Positions 10,445 to 22,206 of a stretch of 64,000 bases of DNA are shown in pieces. The position numbers were made by a program, and so were the translations under genes. The stretch covers positions 25,371,491-25,435,490 of the forward strand of contig CM052361.1 of assembly GCA_028551475.1 (NCBI GenBank). The letters run 5' to 3'. The notes under the pieces were generated by a model. That model did not search any database. It was not told the origin of the DNA and saw only the letters and a list, made by a program, of their open reading frames with translations. Every line of letters starts with the position of its first letter. The first letter of the stretch is position 1. Origin of the DNA: Casuarina equisetifolia (taxonomy: Eukaryota > Streptophyta > Magnoliopsida > Fagales > Casuarinaceae).

Positions 10445-10740
10445 AATAACTAGAATGAGAACCTTGTTATTCTCCCCAAATTTTGGACATAAGGTTGGTC
10501 ATTCTTTTCTACACTTTCTCTATATGTTTCTATCTGTAAACAAGCAATTATGTCTTGGATGATAATAAAGGTTGTAGTAACTGGGGAATAACAGAACTTT
10601 TGAAGCTTGAAAGCTTCTAATACGTCCAGATTGCACGGAAGGTAAGTTTCCATAATTATCGAGGAAACCTCTCCCTTTGTGGCGTCAAATCATTATGCAA
10701 TTGGCTGAAAGAAACTAACCTACCTACTCCCGCCCTACTA
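10445..10740. repeat. Diverged flank block paralogous to 16670-16870
   Basis: GTCTTGGATGAT..., GAACTTTTGAAG and GTCAAATCATTATG match words in the same order at 16677-16830. This supports duplication of this intergenic DNA along with the genes. Confidence 0.5.
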
Positions 10741-10744
10741 GATC

Positions 10745-11300
10745 AATAGGATATGGAATATTTCGAGTTGGTATAAAATTCATATCAAAGGTGGCATGAA
10801 ATATATTTTTATTAAAATACCTTATATTCTTTTAAAACTCATTGTTAGGAGATAAAAACATGTGCTACATAATTATAAATTTTGATTCTCTTTGGCAAGA
10901 ATAATGTAGAGTATAATTACTTTTAACACAAAATTTCATACATTTAGACTGTATTTGTACAACCTAAAAAATATTATGACATATTTCAAGTTGGTAGATG
11001 AAATCTATATAAAAGGTGGTATAAAAAAATATTTTTATTAAAAAGTCTCATATTATCTTTTAAAATTGATTGTAAGAGATAAAAACACTTCATATATACT
11101 TATAAATTTGGATTCTCTGTGATAAAAATGATGTAGAGTATAATCACTTTCAACTCATAGAATCTCAAATTCTTAGATTGCATTTATATACCCAAACAAA
11201 TTATGAAATATTTCAAGTTGGTAGATAAAATTCCTATAAAGGGTGGTATAGAACAAAAATTTTATTGGAAAATCTCATATTCTCTTTTAAAACTAGTAGT
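10745..11300. repeat. Tandem repeat of about 225 bp, 2.5 copies (array A)
   Basis: The anchor word CAAGTTGGTAGAT (or variant) recurs at about 10764, 10987 and 11214. Each unit also has GGTGGTATA, TTTTTATTAAAA, GATTCTCTNTGG and ATGTAGAGTATAATCACTTT. The same unit forms array B at 38530-39310. It is AT-rich and non-coding. Confidence 0.75.
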
Positions 11301-11757
11301 TAAGACAGAGAAAGACTTTGTTTGGAGGAATCAAGTCACAATTCTAACAATGTAAATCAAAATACAAAAAGAATAGCTCCCTCTATTTTGTCCATAGATG
11401 TAAGCAAACCATATGATAAACTATTTAAATCTGGTTTTTTTCTATAGTTAGTTGACTCTTTTTTTTTAAATACTCTCTTACATATTAATGTACACTTGAG
11501 GTAATAAACATAGAATTAAGAGATTTCAAGTAGTATTTACCACCATTGAACCAAATGCTTGCATACGTATTTATTTGACTCTTTCCTTCATAAACTAACT
11601 AATTTTCTATCTCTAAGTGAACATATCTTCCAAGTAAATCATCTTCTTTGTCGCCCATGGTGAGATATCGAAGCAATGCAAACGAGACAAGCGTAATGTT
11701 GCCATTATCTATGTTCAAAGCTGTGCAGGATTTCGGCGGTGTCATGGCAGATAAAGG
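11301..11757. other. AT-rich intergenic sequence, nothing recognised
   Basis: No supported gene. The GGAATCAAGTCA word after the tandem array also follows array B (about 39305) and occurs at 45789. Confidence 0.4.
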
Positions 11758-12420
11758 ATGGAGAACGTAGAAAATGGAAGTTTAATAATGGGTAGAGAAC
11801 ACAATCCCTTTGACAGAATTGGGCACATGATGATCTTTGCATCAACCAGCCTATCGCTGGTCAAATTGTACCTACAAAGGCAAGTGTTTGTAGGTCCATT
11901 AGGCTTTCACACATCGTTTTATTTTCATTTCTACTTTTCAGTCTTGTGAAAGATGGAACTTTACTCCAGAATTTAATTCTTGCAATTTTTTGTTTTTTAT
12001 TTTTTGATTTATCTGAAAAGAAAAGAGGGACGAGGTGGGGCTTTGGAAGTGCAGGTCAGGGGCCTCACTTTGGTTTCCAGTGAATTAAGGGGAGAAACTT
12101 ATTTTTATTGTTCAGTAATTATTATTTGTGGACTGAATTATTGTGCTTTTTTTCAAGTTTTTAGCAAGGAGGTATGTTAAAAATAACAATTTTTTAACAA
12201 TCAATTATATATATATATCCTTCTCACAATGTGAAAATTCAACAAATTATTATTCGTTTTCCATTTGACTAGTCAAAGAACGCAATCTTAAGAACGTCCC
12301 TCACTGACTGATCCGCCCACCAGGCCAGAGAAATCAACTCTAGATGCACTGTCTTGATTGTTCACAAGCCAGAGTCCAAACAACAGAGTCACCAACAATG
12401 ACCAAAACCAATACTCTACT
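11758..12420 (+). promoter_or_regulatory. Conserved upstream module of receptor-kinase gene 3
   Basis: Two parts. 11758-11920 is shared with 51034-51230 and with broken pieces at 5024 and 5400. 12219-12420 is shared with 6360-6600, 5560-5740, 17454-17620 and 51710-51930. It ends about 130 bases before the gene 3 ATG. The regulatory role is inferred from recurrence upstream of genes. Confidence 0.5.
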
Positions 12421-12553
12421 GTCTTGGCATGTTCGAGAGTTGAATGATTTTAACTTGCTTTGGCTCTGGTCTCTCTTACTTTTTGCTCAACCAATCTCCC
12501 ACGGTTCCTGGCTAACATTCATCTTCTTGTTCTTCGATAAATCTCCAGTCTAT

Positions 12554-15004
12554 ATGATGATGGGTCGTAGAAAACCTGACTTAATTGTCTGGGTTTTTTG
12601 GATTTTGTTCCTGGCGAGCTTCTCTGCTGGATTTAATCCTGTGGATAATTACCTTATAGACTGTGGAGCATCCACCAATTCTTCTGTTGGAAATCGTATA
12701 TTCGTTGCCGATAGCTTGGCTTCGAATTTTCTTTCAACCTCTCAAGATGTTCTTGCCAAAACCACTTTGAAATCTGTCCACTCCTCCGAGCATTCGGTTC
12801 TGCTTCAGACAGCAAGAGTATTTACTGCATCTTCGAGATACACCTTTTTAATCAAACAAAGGGGGAGACACTGGATCCGTCTCTATTTCTACCCATTTTC
12901 ATATAATGGTTACGATATGAGTTCCGCAAAGTTTGCTGTTTCGACTCCAGTTCATGTCCTTCTGAGCGATTTCAGTGTGAAAAACACATCTGTTGTTAAG
13001 GAATTTTGTGTAACTTTGACCTCAAACGACCTTGTAATCACCTTCACCCCTTCCAGCAACTCATTTGCTTTCTTGAATGCGATAGAAGTAGTTTCAGTCC
13101 CCATTGATCTCATTTCGGACGAATCCACCGGCGTTAATCAAGTGGCGAACTCCCCGGCACTTGAGACGGTTTGGAGGGTGAATATGGGCGGGCCGTTGGT
13201 GACGGCGGATAATGATACGCTTTGGCGAACTTGGATCTCCGATCAAAGATTTCTGATACTGGCTAACTCGACCGTTAGCTACTCAAATATTACAGCGGTG
13301 AAGCATGTTGGAGGCAAGGCAATGGAAGATTCAGCCCCAAATATTGTCTATGGAACAGCCAGAAGGTTGAACGCAACCCATTATTTCAATATGACCTGGG
13401 AATTTGATGTCGATCCCGGATTTCAGTACCTTCTTAGGTTTTACATTTGTGATATAGTAAGTAAAAGTCTTAACCAGCTTCATTTCAGTGTTTACGTCGA
13501 GTCCTTGCTGGCGGACTCTGTTGATCCGAGTTCTTCTGGTTTACAAATCTTGGGCGCTGCATTTTATAGTGATTTTGTTTCGGAGTTGATCGCCACTGAT
13601 CAGCTTCGTATCAGCATTGGTCCAGACGGCATCCTGAATGGGCTGGAGATCATGAAGATGAGCAACATCTGGGGCAGCCTGAGTTCCGGCACTATGAATA
13701 TTTCCCCAGGTTTGAGCTCGAAGAGAAATCACGGTTTAGTTAGAAAGCGCAAAATCTTGATCGGAGGTGTCACCATCGGGGCCATGGTTGCAGCGATGTT
13801 GGTAATTCTTTGTCTATGGTGCAGAAATAGAAGAAGACTGCCCCTCCAAGCACATTCGAAGACTTTGATTCCACCATCGACCGATGGAGGAAACTCGCCG
13901 TTCATGGGAAGAAAATACGTGAACTCCATATATCGCTATCGCATTCCTTTTGTTGAAGTTCAAGAATCTACAAACAATTTCGATGAGAATTGGGTAATCG
14001 GGGTTGGGGGTTTCGGAAAAGTGTACAGAGGAGTTCTAAATGGGCAAAAAGTGGCAGTGAAGAGGAGTAATCCGCGGTCCCAACAAGGACTTACAGAGTT
14101 TCAAACTGAGCTCGTGATGCTTTCCCAATTCCGCCATCGCCATCTTGTTTCGTTAATTGGGTACTGTGACGAAGATAACCAAATGATGTTGATTTATGAA
14201 TACATGGAGAATGGAACACTCAAGAGTCATCTCTGCGGCTCTGATCTTCCCAGCTTGAGTTGGAAACAGAGGCTTGAAATATGCATTGGAGCCGCGAGAG
14301 GACTCCATTATCTTCACACAGGACATAAGAAAGCAATTATCCATCGTGATGTGAAGTCTGCTAACATCTTGCTTGACGAGAATTTCATGGCCAAAGTTGC
14401 TGATTTCGGCTTATCAAGACCAGGGCCTGAAATTGATCAAACTCACGTGAGCACTAAGGTAAAAGGAACTTTTGGGTATCTTGATCCTGAATATTTCAGA
14501 AGTCAACGATTAACAGAAAAATCAGATATATACTCATTCGGAGTGGTATTGTATGAAGTTCTTTGTGCCCGGTCAGTTACAGATCCATCTCCAAGTGATT
14601 TAGTGGGCTTAGCTGAATGGGCAATGAAATGGCTAAGGAGAGGACAGTTGGAGCAAGTCTTAGACCCTTCTTTGGTCGGAAAAATCAAATCAAACTCTCT
14701 GAGGAAGTATGTAGAGACTGCTGAGAAATGCTTGGCTCACTTTGGTGCTAATAGGCCCTCAATGGGAGATGTCCTTAAGAATCTTGAACATGCTCTTCAA
14801 CTTCAAGAGGCAAGCTTTGATGGTAATTTTGAAGAAAATAGTATAATTATGATTAGTGAACTTCCTCCCCATCTAAACAATTTGGGCGACTGCAATACTA
14901 GTGTTTCTACTACGCAATTAAAAGCATCAAGCATGAATGATCTTTCAAGTGATTCCATGAATAGGGTGATTCCCACATGCTCTACGGTCTCAGCTGCTTT
15001 CTGA
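12554..15004 (+). CDS. Malectin-like receptor kinase 3 (CrRLK1L family), intact
   Basis: An 816-residue single-exon receptor kinase. The frame is open back to an ATG at 12344, but that lies inside the conserved upstream module. The triple ATG at 12554 matches gene 2 in position and is followed by a clean signal peptide (WVFWILFLASFSAG). Then come the malectin-like ectodomain (FNPVDNYLIDCGAS), one transmembrane helix (about 400-425, GAMVAAMLVILCLW) and a kinase with GVGGFG loop (483-488), Lys503, HRD Asp599, DFG Asp617 and DPEY. All catalytic residues are present. The ectodomain lacks about seven residues near position 195 that gene 2 has. The transmembrane lead-in contains an added KRNHGLVRKRKI-type basic stretch shared with gene 4. 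Extracellular ligand unknown; RALF peptides or pectin are known for the family. Confidence 0.95.
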   Translation: MMMGRRKPDLIVWVFWILFLASFSAGFNPVDNYLIDCGASTNSSVGNRIFVADSLASNFLSTSQDVLAKTTLKSVHSSEHSVLLQTARVFTASSRYTFLIKQRGRHWIRLYFYPFSYNGYDMSSAKFAVSTPVHVLLSDFSVKNTSVVKEFCVTLTSNDLVITFTPSSNSFAFLNAIEVVSVPIDLISDESTGVNQVANSPALETVWRVNMGGPLVTADNDTLWRTWISDQRFLILANSTVSYSNITAVKHVGGKAMEDSAPNIVYGTARRLNATHYFNMTWEFDVDPGFQYLLRFYICDIVSKSLNQLHFSVYVESLLADSVDPSSSGLQILGAAFYSDFVSELIATDQLRISIGPDGILNGLEIMKMSNIWGSLSSGTMNISPGLSSKRNHGLVRKRKILIGGVTIGAMVAAMLVILCLWCRNRRRLPLQAHSKTLIPPSTDGGNSPFMGRKYVNSIYRYRIPFVEVQESTNNFDENWVIGVGGFGKVYRGVLNGQKVAVKRSNPRSQQGLTEFQTELVMLSQFRHRHLVSLIGYCDEDNQMMLIYEYMENGTLKSHLCGSDLPSLSWKQRLEICIGAARGLHYLHTGHKKAIIHRDVKSANILLDENFMAKVADFGLSRPGPEIDQTHVSTKVKGTFGYLDPEYFRSQRLTEKSDIYSFGVVLYEVLCARSVTDPSPSDLVGLAEWAMKWLRRGQLEQVLDPSLVGKIKSNSLRKYVETAEKCLAHFGANRPSMGDVLKNLEHALQLQEASFDGNFEENSIIMISELPPHLNNLGDCNTSVSTTQLKASSMNDLSSDSMNRVIPTCSTVSAAF

Positions 15005-15197
15005 AAAAACTTCTGTGCTTTTATTGTCCAAGGTAACCTCCGTTCTCTTATTGGAGCAAAAGCCTTACCTTGGTGAAACAATAAGCATCTCCGTGTACAA
15101 CATATGTCTAGTTTGATTAGTTCTTGGAAAATCCAAAGAAGTCTGCTTACTTGGATTTTAGAAAGGTTGGTTTCACCTTAGTTGCATGTACAACATA

Positions 15198-15203
15198 AAT
15201 AAA
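15198..15203 (+). terminator. Poly(A) signal AATAAA of gene 3
   Basis: AATAAA lies about 195 bases after the gene 3 stop, in the same ATAAATAAAC context as after genes 1 and 4. Confidence 0.5.
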
Positions 15204-15904
15204 CATGATAACGACTGTTTATTGTTAGTTCTGCAATGTTTTATTTTTAGGTGATTTTGACTATAATCCTTACTGCTATATGTTTGTATGTTCAATCTCA
15301 CTCTTAAACTATTATGTTAGCTACGTAGACAAAATAAGAGACAAGAATAAAGTAGTAACTATTTCAAATAAAGTTTATATTAAGTTGTTGGCTATTTCTT
15401 AGATTTTAAGAAACTCAGTGTATTGAGTTATTAGATAAACTATCATAATGGTTTTTATCTTGAGGTAATTTTTAGTGTTTGTTACTCATTTATTGTGTAT
15501 GATCATTGTACTTTTATGTTAACTATGGAGTTAAAATGAAAGATAAGGATAAATAATAGTTTTCTTCATTTAAAGTTTCTTCAAAATTACTTAAAGGTTT
15601 TAAAAAGCTTTATACACATCAACATTGAATGAATTGTTATAATAGTCAATAAAAGTGAAACATTAAGAATAAATATTATTTAAAACCTCTTAATCCCAAA
15701 TTCAATATTGAGTATGTGGGGTTAATATATACATAAATTTGAAATGTTAAGCAAAAAAAGTTATAACATTTTCTTTGGCATATAAAAAAAAAATTATTGC
15801 TATGTGAAAATATAGTTTATCCCAAATCACGTAAACAGAAATTAAATGACATGGTGTATAGATACCTAACAAAGACCGTTTGTCTTGCATGGCTATTCCA
15901 CTTG
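15204..15904. other. AT-rich 3' flank of gene 3, nothing recognised
   Basis: Aligns by eye with 3484-4080 after gene 1 (for example TTTAGTGTTTGTTACTC-like and AATAGTCAATAAAAGTGAAA-like words). There is no gene. Confidence 0.45.
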
Positions 15905-16330
15905 ATTGATGGGTGAAAGCTAACGGGTAAGAAATTGCTGGAAACATTGAATTGGTTGACCGTTGACCGTTGAATCAATGTCCAAAGCTGCCACTCAGTC
16001 AACCTTCCCTGATCGGGAATCGAAACCCATGACATTTCTCACGAAAGTAAACGTGCAGGAGGCCGACCTCCTCCCTCTCTCTCTCATCAAGCAGAACGAC
16101 GATAAACACACTATAAAGAAACCTCAGCTTTTGTTTCACAAAGATCAGTGCCCTTTGTCACCCGATTCCAAATCTCTCAGCCAGTGGTCCTTCCTCTCCA
16201 CCACCTCCTCATCCTCCTGTAAATCAAATCCTTCCGCCGCCACCATCCCTACAGACTGCCTCCCCTTTTACCTCCCAGCACTTCTTGTGGAGAATGGCAA
16301 AGTCTTATTTTTAATCAATTAATTTTTTTT
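15905..16330. repeat. GC-richer duplicated block (paralogue of 4085-4620) with W-box pair
   Basis: Matches the block after gene 1. It contains tandem WRKY-type W-boxes TTGACC at 15956-15961 and 15963-15968, with an opposite-strand core GTCAA at 15998-16002. A TATA-like CTATAAAG lies near 16111. A 119-codon open frame (15963-16322) spans the block but has no counterpart in the paralogue, so I do not call it a gene. Confidence 0.5.
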
Positions 16331-16361
16331 TAATATTCCCGGTGTTTGATGTGTACATGTT

Positions 16362-16690
16362 TACTAGATCAATAGATTCTAACAAAAACTAGGACAGGGC
16401 CTCATTAGTCTCCCAACCTTTTGGACTTATATGTTAGATATGTAGAAAAGTAATCACGTCTTGATACGTGTTTACTAGAACCATAGATTCTTTCAAAAAC
16501 TTGGACAGAGCTTATTAGTCTCCCAACCTTTTGGACTTATATGTTAGATATGTAGAAAAGTAATCACGTCTTGATACGTGTTTACTAGAACCATAGATTA
16601 TTTTAAAAACATGGACAGAGCTTATTAGTCTCCCAACCTTTTGGACTTATATGTTAGATATGTAGAAAAGTAATCACGTCTTGGATGATT
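16362..16690. repeat. Three-copy tandem repeat of about 108 bp
   Basis: TACTAGA(T/A)C(A/C)ATAGATT recurs at about 16362, 16471 and 16581. Each copy continues with GTCTCCCAACCTTTTGGAC and GTAATCACGTCTTG. Copies 2 and 3 are nearly identical. A single related word set is found near 4670, so amplification followed duplication of the flank. Confidence 0.8.
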
Positions 16691-17453
16691 GTCAGTAGGG
16701 AATAGGGGAACTTTTGAAGTTCAAACTCTGTGATGGGTCCAAGTTGCCGAGATTTAAGGTTCTATAATTACGATAAGGAAACTACTCCCATCGATGTCAA
16801 ATCATTTTGTAATTTGCTGAAGAAACAAACCTACTCCCACACTTCTTGACCATTAGAACATGGAATTCCTTTCATCAGTGGAGAATTTTCTCCATCGTGG
16901 GCCATGGATGTCTTCCTTCAAAGAATACAAAGTCATCTAAATTACTTAAAAAAATCCAACCCCGCTTTTCGATGTCTACAACCTGTTCTTGATCCATCCT
17001 TCATTGTCAGGAAATTAAAATTTTCAATGATAATAAAAATTTACCATTTCCAATATATAATTGATTTGAATAACCATACAAAATAGGTTTACTTCAAATT
17101 TATGCTTTGATTTTAATAATTATTTTTCTTAACAATCAACTTGAAAGAAAGAATTTTTTTTTTGACTCAATATGAAAGTTTTTTCTTTTTTTTTTCCACC
17201 ATCGCAATATTAAAGTTCACATTCACGTGCCACTTCTATCATTGAAAGACTAAAACTAGTCCTTATGGACTAGATTCTTGCAATTTTATCTCCCTAGTCG
17301 GTAATTATTTTGAATATAGTAAAGTATTGTAATTTCTTTACGTTCGGGTGAATAGATATGTTAAAAAGAATGATTATTGTATGTTTTTGTTAATTTTATT
17401 TGATATTTCTCTATATACTTATGTGTTCACTGCTGATTAAAAAAAAAAAAAGG
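16691..17453. other. AT-rich intergenic sequence
   Basis: The first 180 bases match 10550-10740. The rest holds no supported gene. Confidence 0.4.
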
Positions 17454-17640
17454 AGTGATCCTTCTAACAGTAGGAAAATCCAACAGGTGAGTTTTCCCCG
17501 CGACTGGTCAATGCATTGTGCAGGCCAGCTCTGAATAAGAAAATTGTCCCTGATGGCCCTGAATTCAAGCACGTCTAAATCCACCAGGTCGCCTCGAACA
17601 AAAGTGGGGAAGGATAAGAGTTAAGGACAAAGGAAGACTC
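17454..17640 (+). repeat. Orphan upstream module, 4.5 kb from gene 4
   Basis: AAAATCCAACAGGTGAGTTTT, GCAGGCCAGCTCTGAATAAG, GGCCCTGAATTCAAGC and CCACCAGGTCGCCT match 51715-51930 in order and, more loosely, the modules of genes 1-3. No gene follows until 22207. This looks like the ancestral upstream module of gene 4, now displaced. Confidence 0.55.
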
Positions 17641-18693
17641 AATTACTAGAGTAAAGCTTATGGGCATTTTAAGTCTAGTAATAGTCATGATATTTAATAC
17701 AAATATCCTGATCATTCATAGTTAAAACATATTTTGCTTATGATAAAACATATCCTATTCTGACTTATTTGCTTGTCATGTTTGTTTACCAGCCAAATAA
17801 ACATTTTTTTTAATCAAGTCTAATCAGTGGTACGTCTTTTTGTGGCATAGTTTATATGAATGTTTAGGGTTCTTATTGGATCCCAAATCATGCTTTTTTA
17901 ACACAAAAACTAACATTTTCTTTACATGGTAACCTTAATTTTTTAGCCTTACATTCCTTCTTGTTTTTGTCAATTTGTGTCCACAACACTCAATATGCAA
18001 GATCGCAACTTTTGCCAGAAATCACTGTGTTTTCTTTGGCTTCTCTTCAACCTAAATAAAGATTGGAGCATTTAAAATGTTACCGTTTGCAATTTCCCTT
18101 AGGTGAGCTTTCTTTCCCAAATGATCATGATATTTGCGTAAGTGACAAGAAAAGCTTCTTCAGTGTTTCCAATTTGACTTCTTCATTTCCATAAACTGTG
18201 CGCTGTTTTAAATCCGTTTTTTACAATGTGGTGTGTTGCTTTAAATCCTTTATGTCCAAAACGTCGCACTGCTTTAAATCCTTTATTTTCAAAACGGTGC
18301 ACTGCATTTGGTTTCTTCTAACAGTGGTTCGTTCGAATTAGCTTGAAATAGGAATGAATCTCAAGAAGAAATGATAATAACTTACAAGTAATAAGCCAGG
18401 ACTGGAGTAGAGACCAGTATAGGAAGCATGATTCATCCAGAGGCAGGGCCATGGAGACCTCATGAGCTCGAAAAACTTCGAAACTGAGTAACATATAAGG
18501 AAATAATGTAGACTGAGCAGCATATAGATAAGATCAACGGATGCCATCATAATTTACAACCTGAGTTCCCGAAGAAGAGTGGTAAATGTTCAATGGTTTA
18601 CCAACTATATCTGCAACCTCATAATGCAAGGAAACATATTTTAATTTAATATCACCTTGAGCTAGATGGTCACATATAAAGAGGTGACAAATA
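17641..18693. other. Inserted or diverged intergenic DNA
   Basis: No supported gene. A short repeated phrase, GCTTTAAATCC with flanking GC-poor sequence, occurs three times at about 18205-18285. Confidence 0.4.
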
Positions 18694-19260
18694 TCAACAT
18701 TTTTTGTCCAAGAGCTGTGCTGTATAGGAGTTTTCGTTTAAGTATACATCACTTGTATTATCAAATTTGATTAAAATACAAGTAGGACTTACAGCATAGC
18801 CTTCTACTTGTTGTCTCATCCAAAGAATTTGAGTATAACAAATTTCTATGGCTATATATTCTACTTCGATAGTAAAAGTGGTTACACTATGTTGTTTCTT
18901 GGAGAACCAAGATTTTTTTAACATATTTCCTAAGAAGCAATAAGCACCATTAGTGCTTTTTCTATTAATTGTAAATTTGGCATAGTCCACGTCACAATGC
19001 ATATGTAATTATAGTTGTGAATTTTTAGAATACCATGGATCAAGATTTTGTCCTTTTTAATTTACTGAAGATTCTATTTACTACCATGAAGTGCATTCTT
19101 TGTGACTAGCTTGAGAATGTGCACAAAGACACACACTAAACATTATATCTAGTTTAGATGTAGTAAGGTAATAAAGATCCTACTATGCTCATCTAGATTT
19201 TTAAACTAATAATTTTAGAGTCAATTTCAGGATCAAACCACATTGATGCACTCATGGAAG
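18694..19260 (-). mobile_element. Ty1/copia relic (end of reverse transcriptase and RNase H)
   Basis: On the - strand, 19002-18694 reads as a copia RNase H segment. It has a DVDYAKF start, RKSTNGAYCFLGN, SWFSKKQHSV, EVEYIAIE and QILWMRQQVE, all in the order typical of copia polyproteins. Upstream on the same strand (about 19260-19010) are degraded pieces resembling the end of reverse transcriptase (IVGSLL...), with several stops. No LTRs recognised. This is an old, non-functional fragment. Confidence 0.75.
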
Positions 19261-22080
19261 TTAGAGCTAGTTTGACTTTTTCAAAATCTAATTGTTTCAA
19301 CAAACTTTTAATAAACTTTTCTTGGTTTATAAAGATCCCATTAAGTTTCTATTTGATTGATGATATGAATAAAGAGCTTGCAACTTTCAAAATAATGGTA
19401 TGTAGAATGTGGTTATTCTTTGTCTTGGATGATGTTTCATTAATTCTAAATGGGTGCATAAGGTGGAGAGCCCGGCTGATTGCATTGTTGAGAGATATAA
19501 AGTTTGATTACTTGCCAAGAGATGCAATTAGGGTGGGGATATTCCTTATGATAAGATCCTCTCTCTCATTGTTAAATATGCTACCATTTACTTGATCATT
19601 GCTCTTGTTGTTATTTACAATTGATATTTTCCAAATAGATGTTTAGAATATCTCTCTTTATTTTGACCTTTTTAAGGAAGTTTATATGAATCTTTCACAT
19701 GGATTTCACAACTATGGGGAAAATTTAGTTTGTTGACTGCAAAAATGTCTTTATAGGTTGAAGCATGATGGGAATATGAACTTTAGAAAGAGACTTTGTG
19801 AATAATTTTCATTTGTCATTCACTTAGTCAACTAGCTCAACAATAAGTTAGTAGGAACTCTAATTGTAAGGTTTGAGATTCAACATGCTACATGTATGAA
19901 TTGAGATATCAAGATCCAAATTGAACATTATTTTCATAAAGTGGAATGAAAAATTGATATCCATCAAATAGTCATTTTTTTCCTTGTAATGTGGTCATAT
20001 ATTACTTTCTTAGTATAGCTCCTGATTTAGTTTTTGTAAATATTGAAGCAATCACACATAGATGTAACTATGAAAGTGTTGAGGTACTTCAATGTTGTCT
20101 TACAACCATCAAACTCTACTACTAAATTAAATGCAATTGTTGTTATTGGGTTATACATTCTATTCATTTAATTTATAGAATAACAATGCACGCAAACTGG
20201 CTATTCACTTGGCAACTTTGTCAAGCCGAATAATTCCTTCCCCCAACAACCTCTTAGTAGCAAGTTTCAAACTTGTGACTTGTGCTAATATGAACCTTAG
20301 GTACTGTTACTGCACCAAAAGTATTTTTTGTTAGTAAAGTACATATCTTATTCCTTTTCACTATACAATATAGGCTTGCTAGCCACTCAGCACTCTCACC
20401 AAATCGAATAGGTTGCCTTGGTCTTAGTCTCCTTCTTTTCTTCGTTCAAGCTTGAGTTGATATCTTATTGTAGCTTTGGTTAGGGAATATGTGCCATGTT
20501 GTGAATATCCACTATATTGTATAAAACATCATGATTCCTTGATATTCTTAAAGAATGTCCTTGAAGGTTTTTTTTTTTTTTTAATATGGTTACTTTATTT
20601 AGTTGGCCTATCCCAGAATTGATGGGAATACGCAAGTCCAAACTGCTTTTCTTTGGCACAATTTAAAAGGAAATGAATCATATCATATTGCGCAAGGATG
20701 TTATTGATGTTACCGGCAATGTATAAAAATAAAAGACAGTAGAACTAATTATTGAGCTTTAAACCTAGCACCCTATTCATCGTGCCTCTAAACTTGGGCA
20801 GCATCTAAAAGAAAGGATCTGTATGTCTATCAAAAGCTACAATAAGAGAATCACCCACCAGACGACAAAGAATACCATGCACTGCCACCCGCTTGGAAGC
20901 AAAACTGTTACGTGCCTATTCTAGGAGGCCTGGAGGAGATGCCACGTGGACATCTAGATTGACAAACGGGTTAGGAAGATTTCTACAAGAGGGGTGGTGT
21001 GCATGGCAAGGTCGACTAGTTGATAGAAGATATGAAAATTAGGAGATATTCATTATTACATGAGAAAGCAAGCAAATTAGGACTGCATTTACTGCACCAG
21101 GTGTAATTAAGCATTTACTTCACAGATGACATGATATGCGGTCTGTAACTATTTCATCAGATATCTGCATTAACTCGACAGATCAAAGCAATTTCGGAAG
21201 CAACAAGAAAGTGAAGATTTTCTCAATTAGCATTAGCAAAATATGGTCGTTTAAGTGCAGTGACCATTTTCCTTTGTGGTTATTTCTTTTTTCGAGTTTT
21301 CCTTTTGATTGTATACATTTAAATTATATTTACTTTTCAAGCGAGAGGGGCGGAATTAAAAACATGGTCATTTGGATCCAAACAAAAAGAAGCAAATTGT
21401 AAAACTATCTTTTAAGTTTTGGAGTTACTCATCTTACAATTCACTAGATTATTTTTTCCTACTTCTTGTGTTTTGAATTACATAAACAAGTGTAGGACAA
21501 CTTTTCAGCAGTTAGTCTCATTACGCATTTTGTGTAACAATAAAATGAATCTGTTTCTCATGATTCACCTATTTTGTTCCTAATATATGCAAAATACGGA
21601 AGGGGATTGCAAAACTGAAGCAGAAAAAAACAAGGGCATCTCAGTTTCACTCAGAATTTTGTGGTTTCAAGACAAAGCGGCACGACTTTAACCTGAATCA
21701 TAACGAAGGGGGCTGGAAGTTCGCTATTCTGGATAGCAAGCAAAACCTTAATCTTTTCTTATACAAAGCAAGGTGATATGTAGTAAACACTATTGGCATC
21801 TATTGTCTCAGCTTGTAGTATTTAATTCGTTTTAATGTCTACCTAACGAAAATGTTAATTGGTGATAGTTATACTTAGTAAAGTCGATGTGAACATTAAT
21901 AGGCAACACATTTTCCCTCCAAAGGTTGTACGTTATAGTATTGTTATTATTGTCATTCATAGTTGCAATGTCATTGTTAGTTGTCATGTATAGTACCATA
22001 AGGTTGGACCTGTATATGTACATTCATGAACACTATACGTTATTTTTTTGTTGACTAAATATACATGAGTACATTCAAGT
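19261..22080. other. Intergenic DNA between copia relic and gene 4
   Basis: No gene I can support. A poly-T run lies at about 20569-20582. The open frames at 19254-19595 and 21136-21402 show no family features. The segment 20900-21130 is slightly GC-richer and may be transposon-derived, but I recognise no boundary. Confidence 0.35.
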
Positions 22081-22206
22081 CGTTCTTGGTTTCTTCCTTG
22101 TTCTCTTACTTTCTCCTAAACCAATCTAGATATTCTTCACTTTCCCCCAAACTTCATGACAAAGATTCATCTTCTCGTATTCGATAAATCTCCAGTCTTC
22201 ATAAAG

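Noticed and set aside
12344-12553. 70-residue N-terminal extension of gene 3 from the ATG at 12344
   Set aside because: It lies in the conserved non-coding upstream module and has no coding counterpart before genes 1, 2 and 4; it would place a signal peptide in the middle of the protein.
15963-16322. 119-codon open frame
   Set aside because: No conserved frame in the paralogue at 4085-4620, and Ser/Thr/Pro-rich low-complexity reading.
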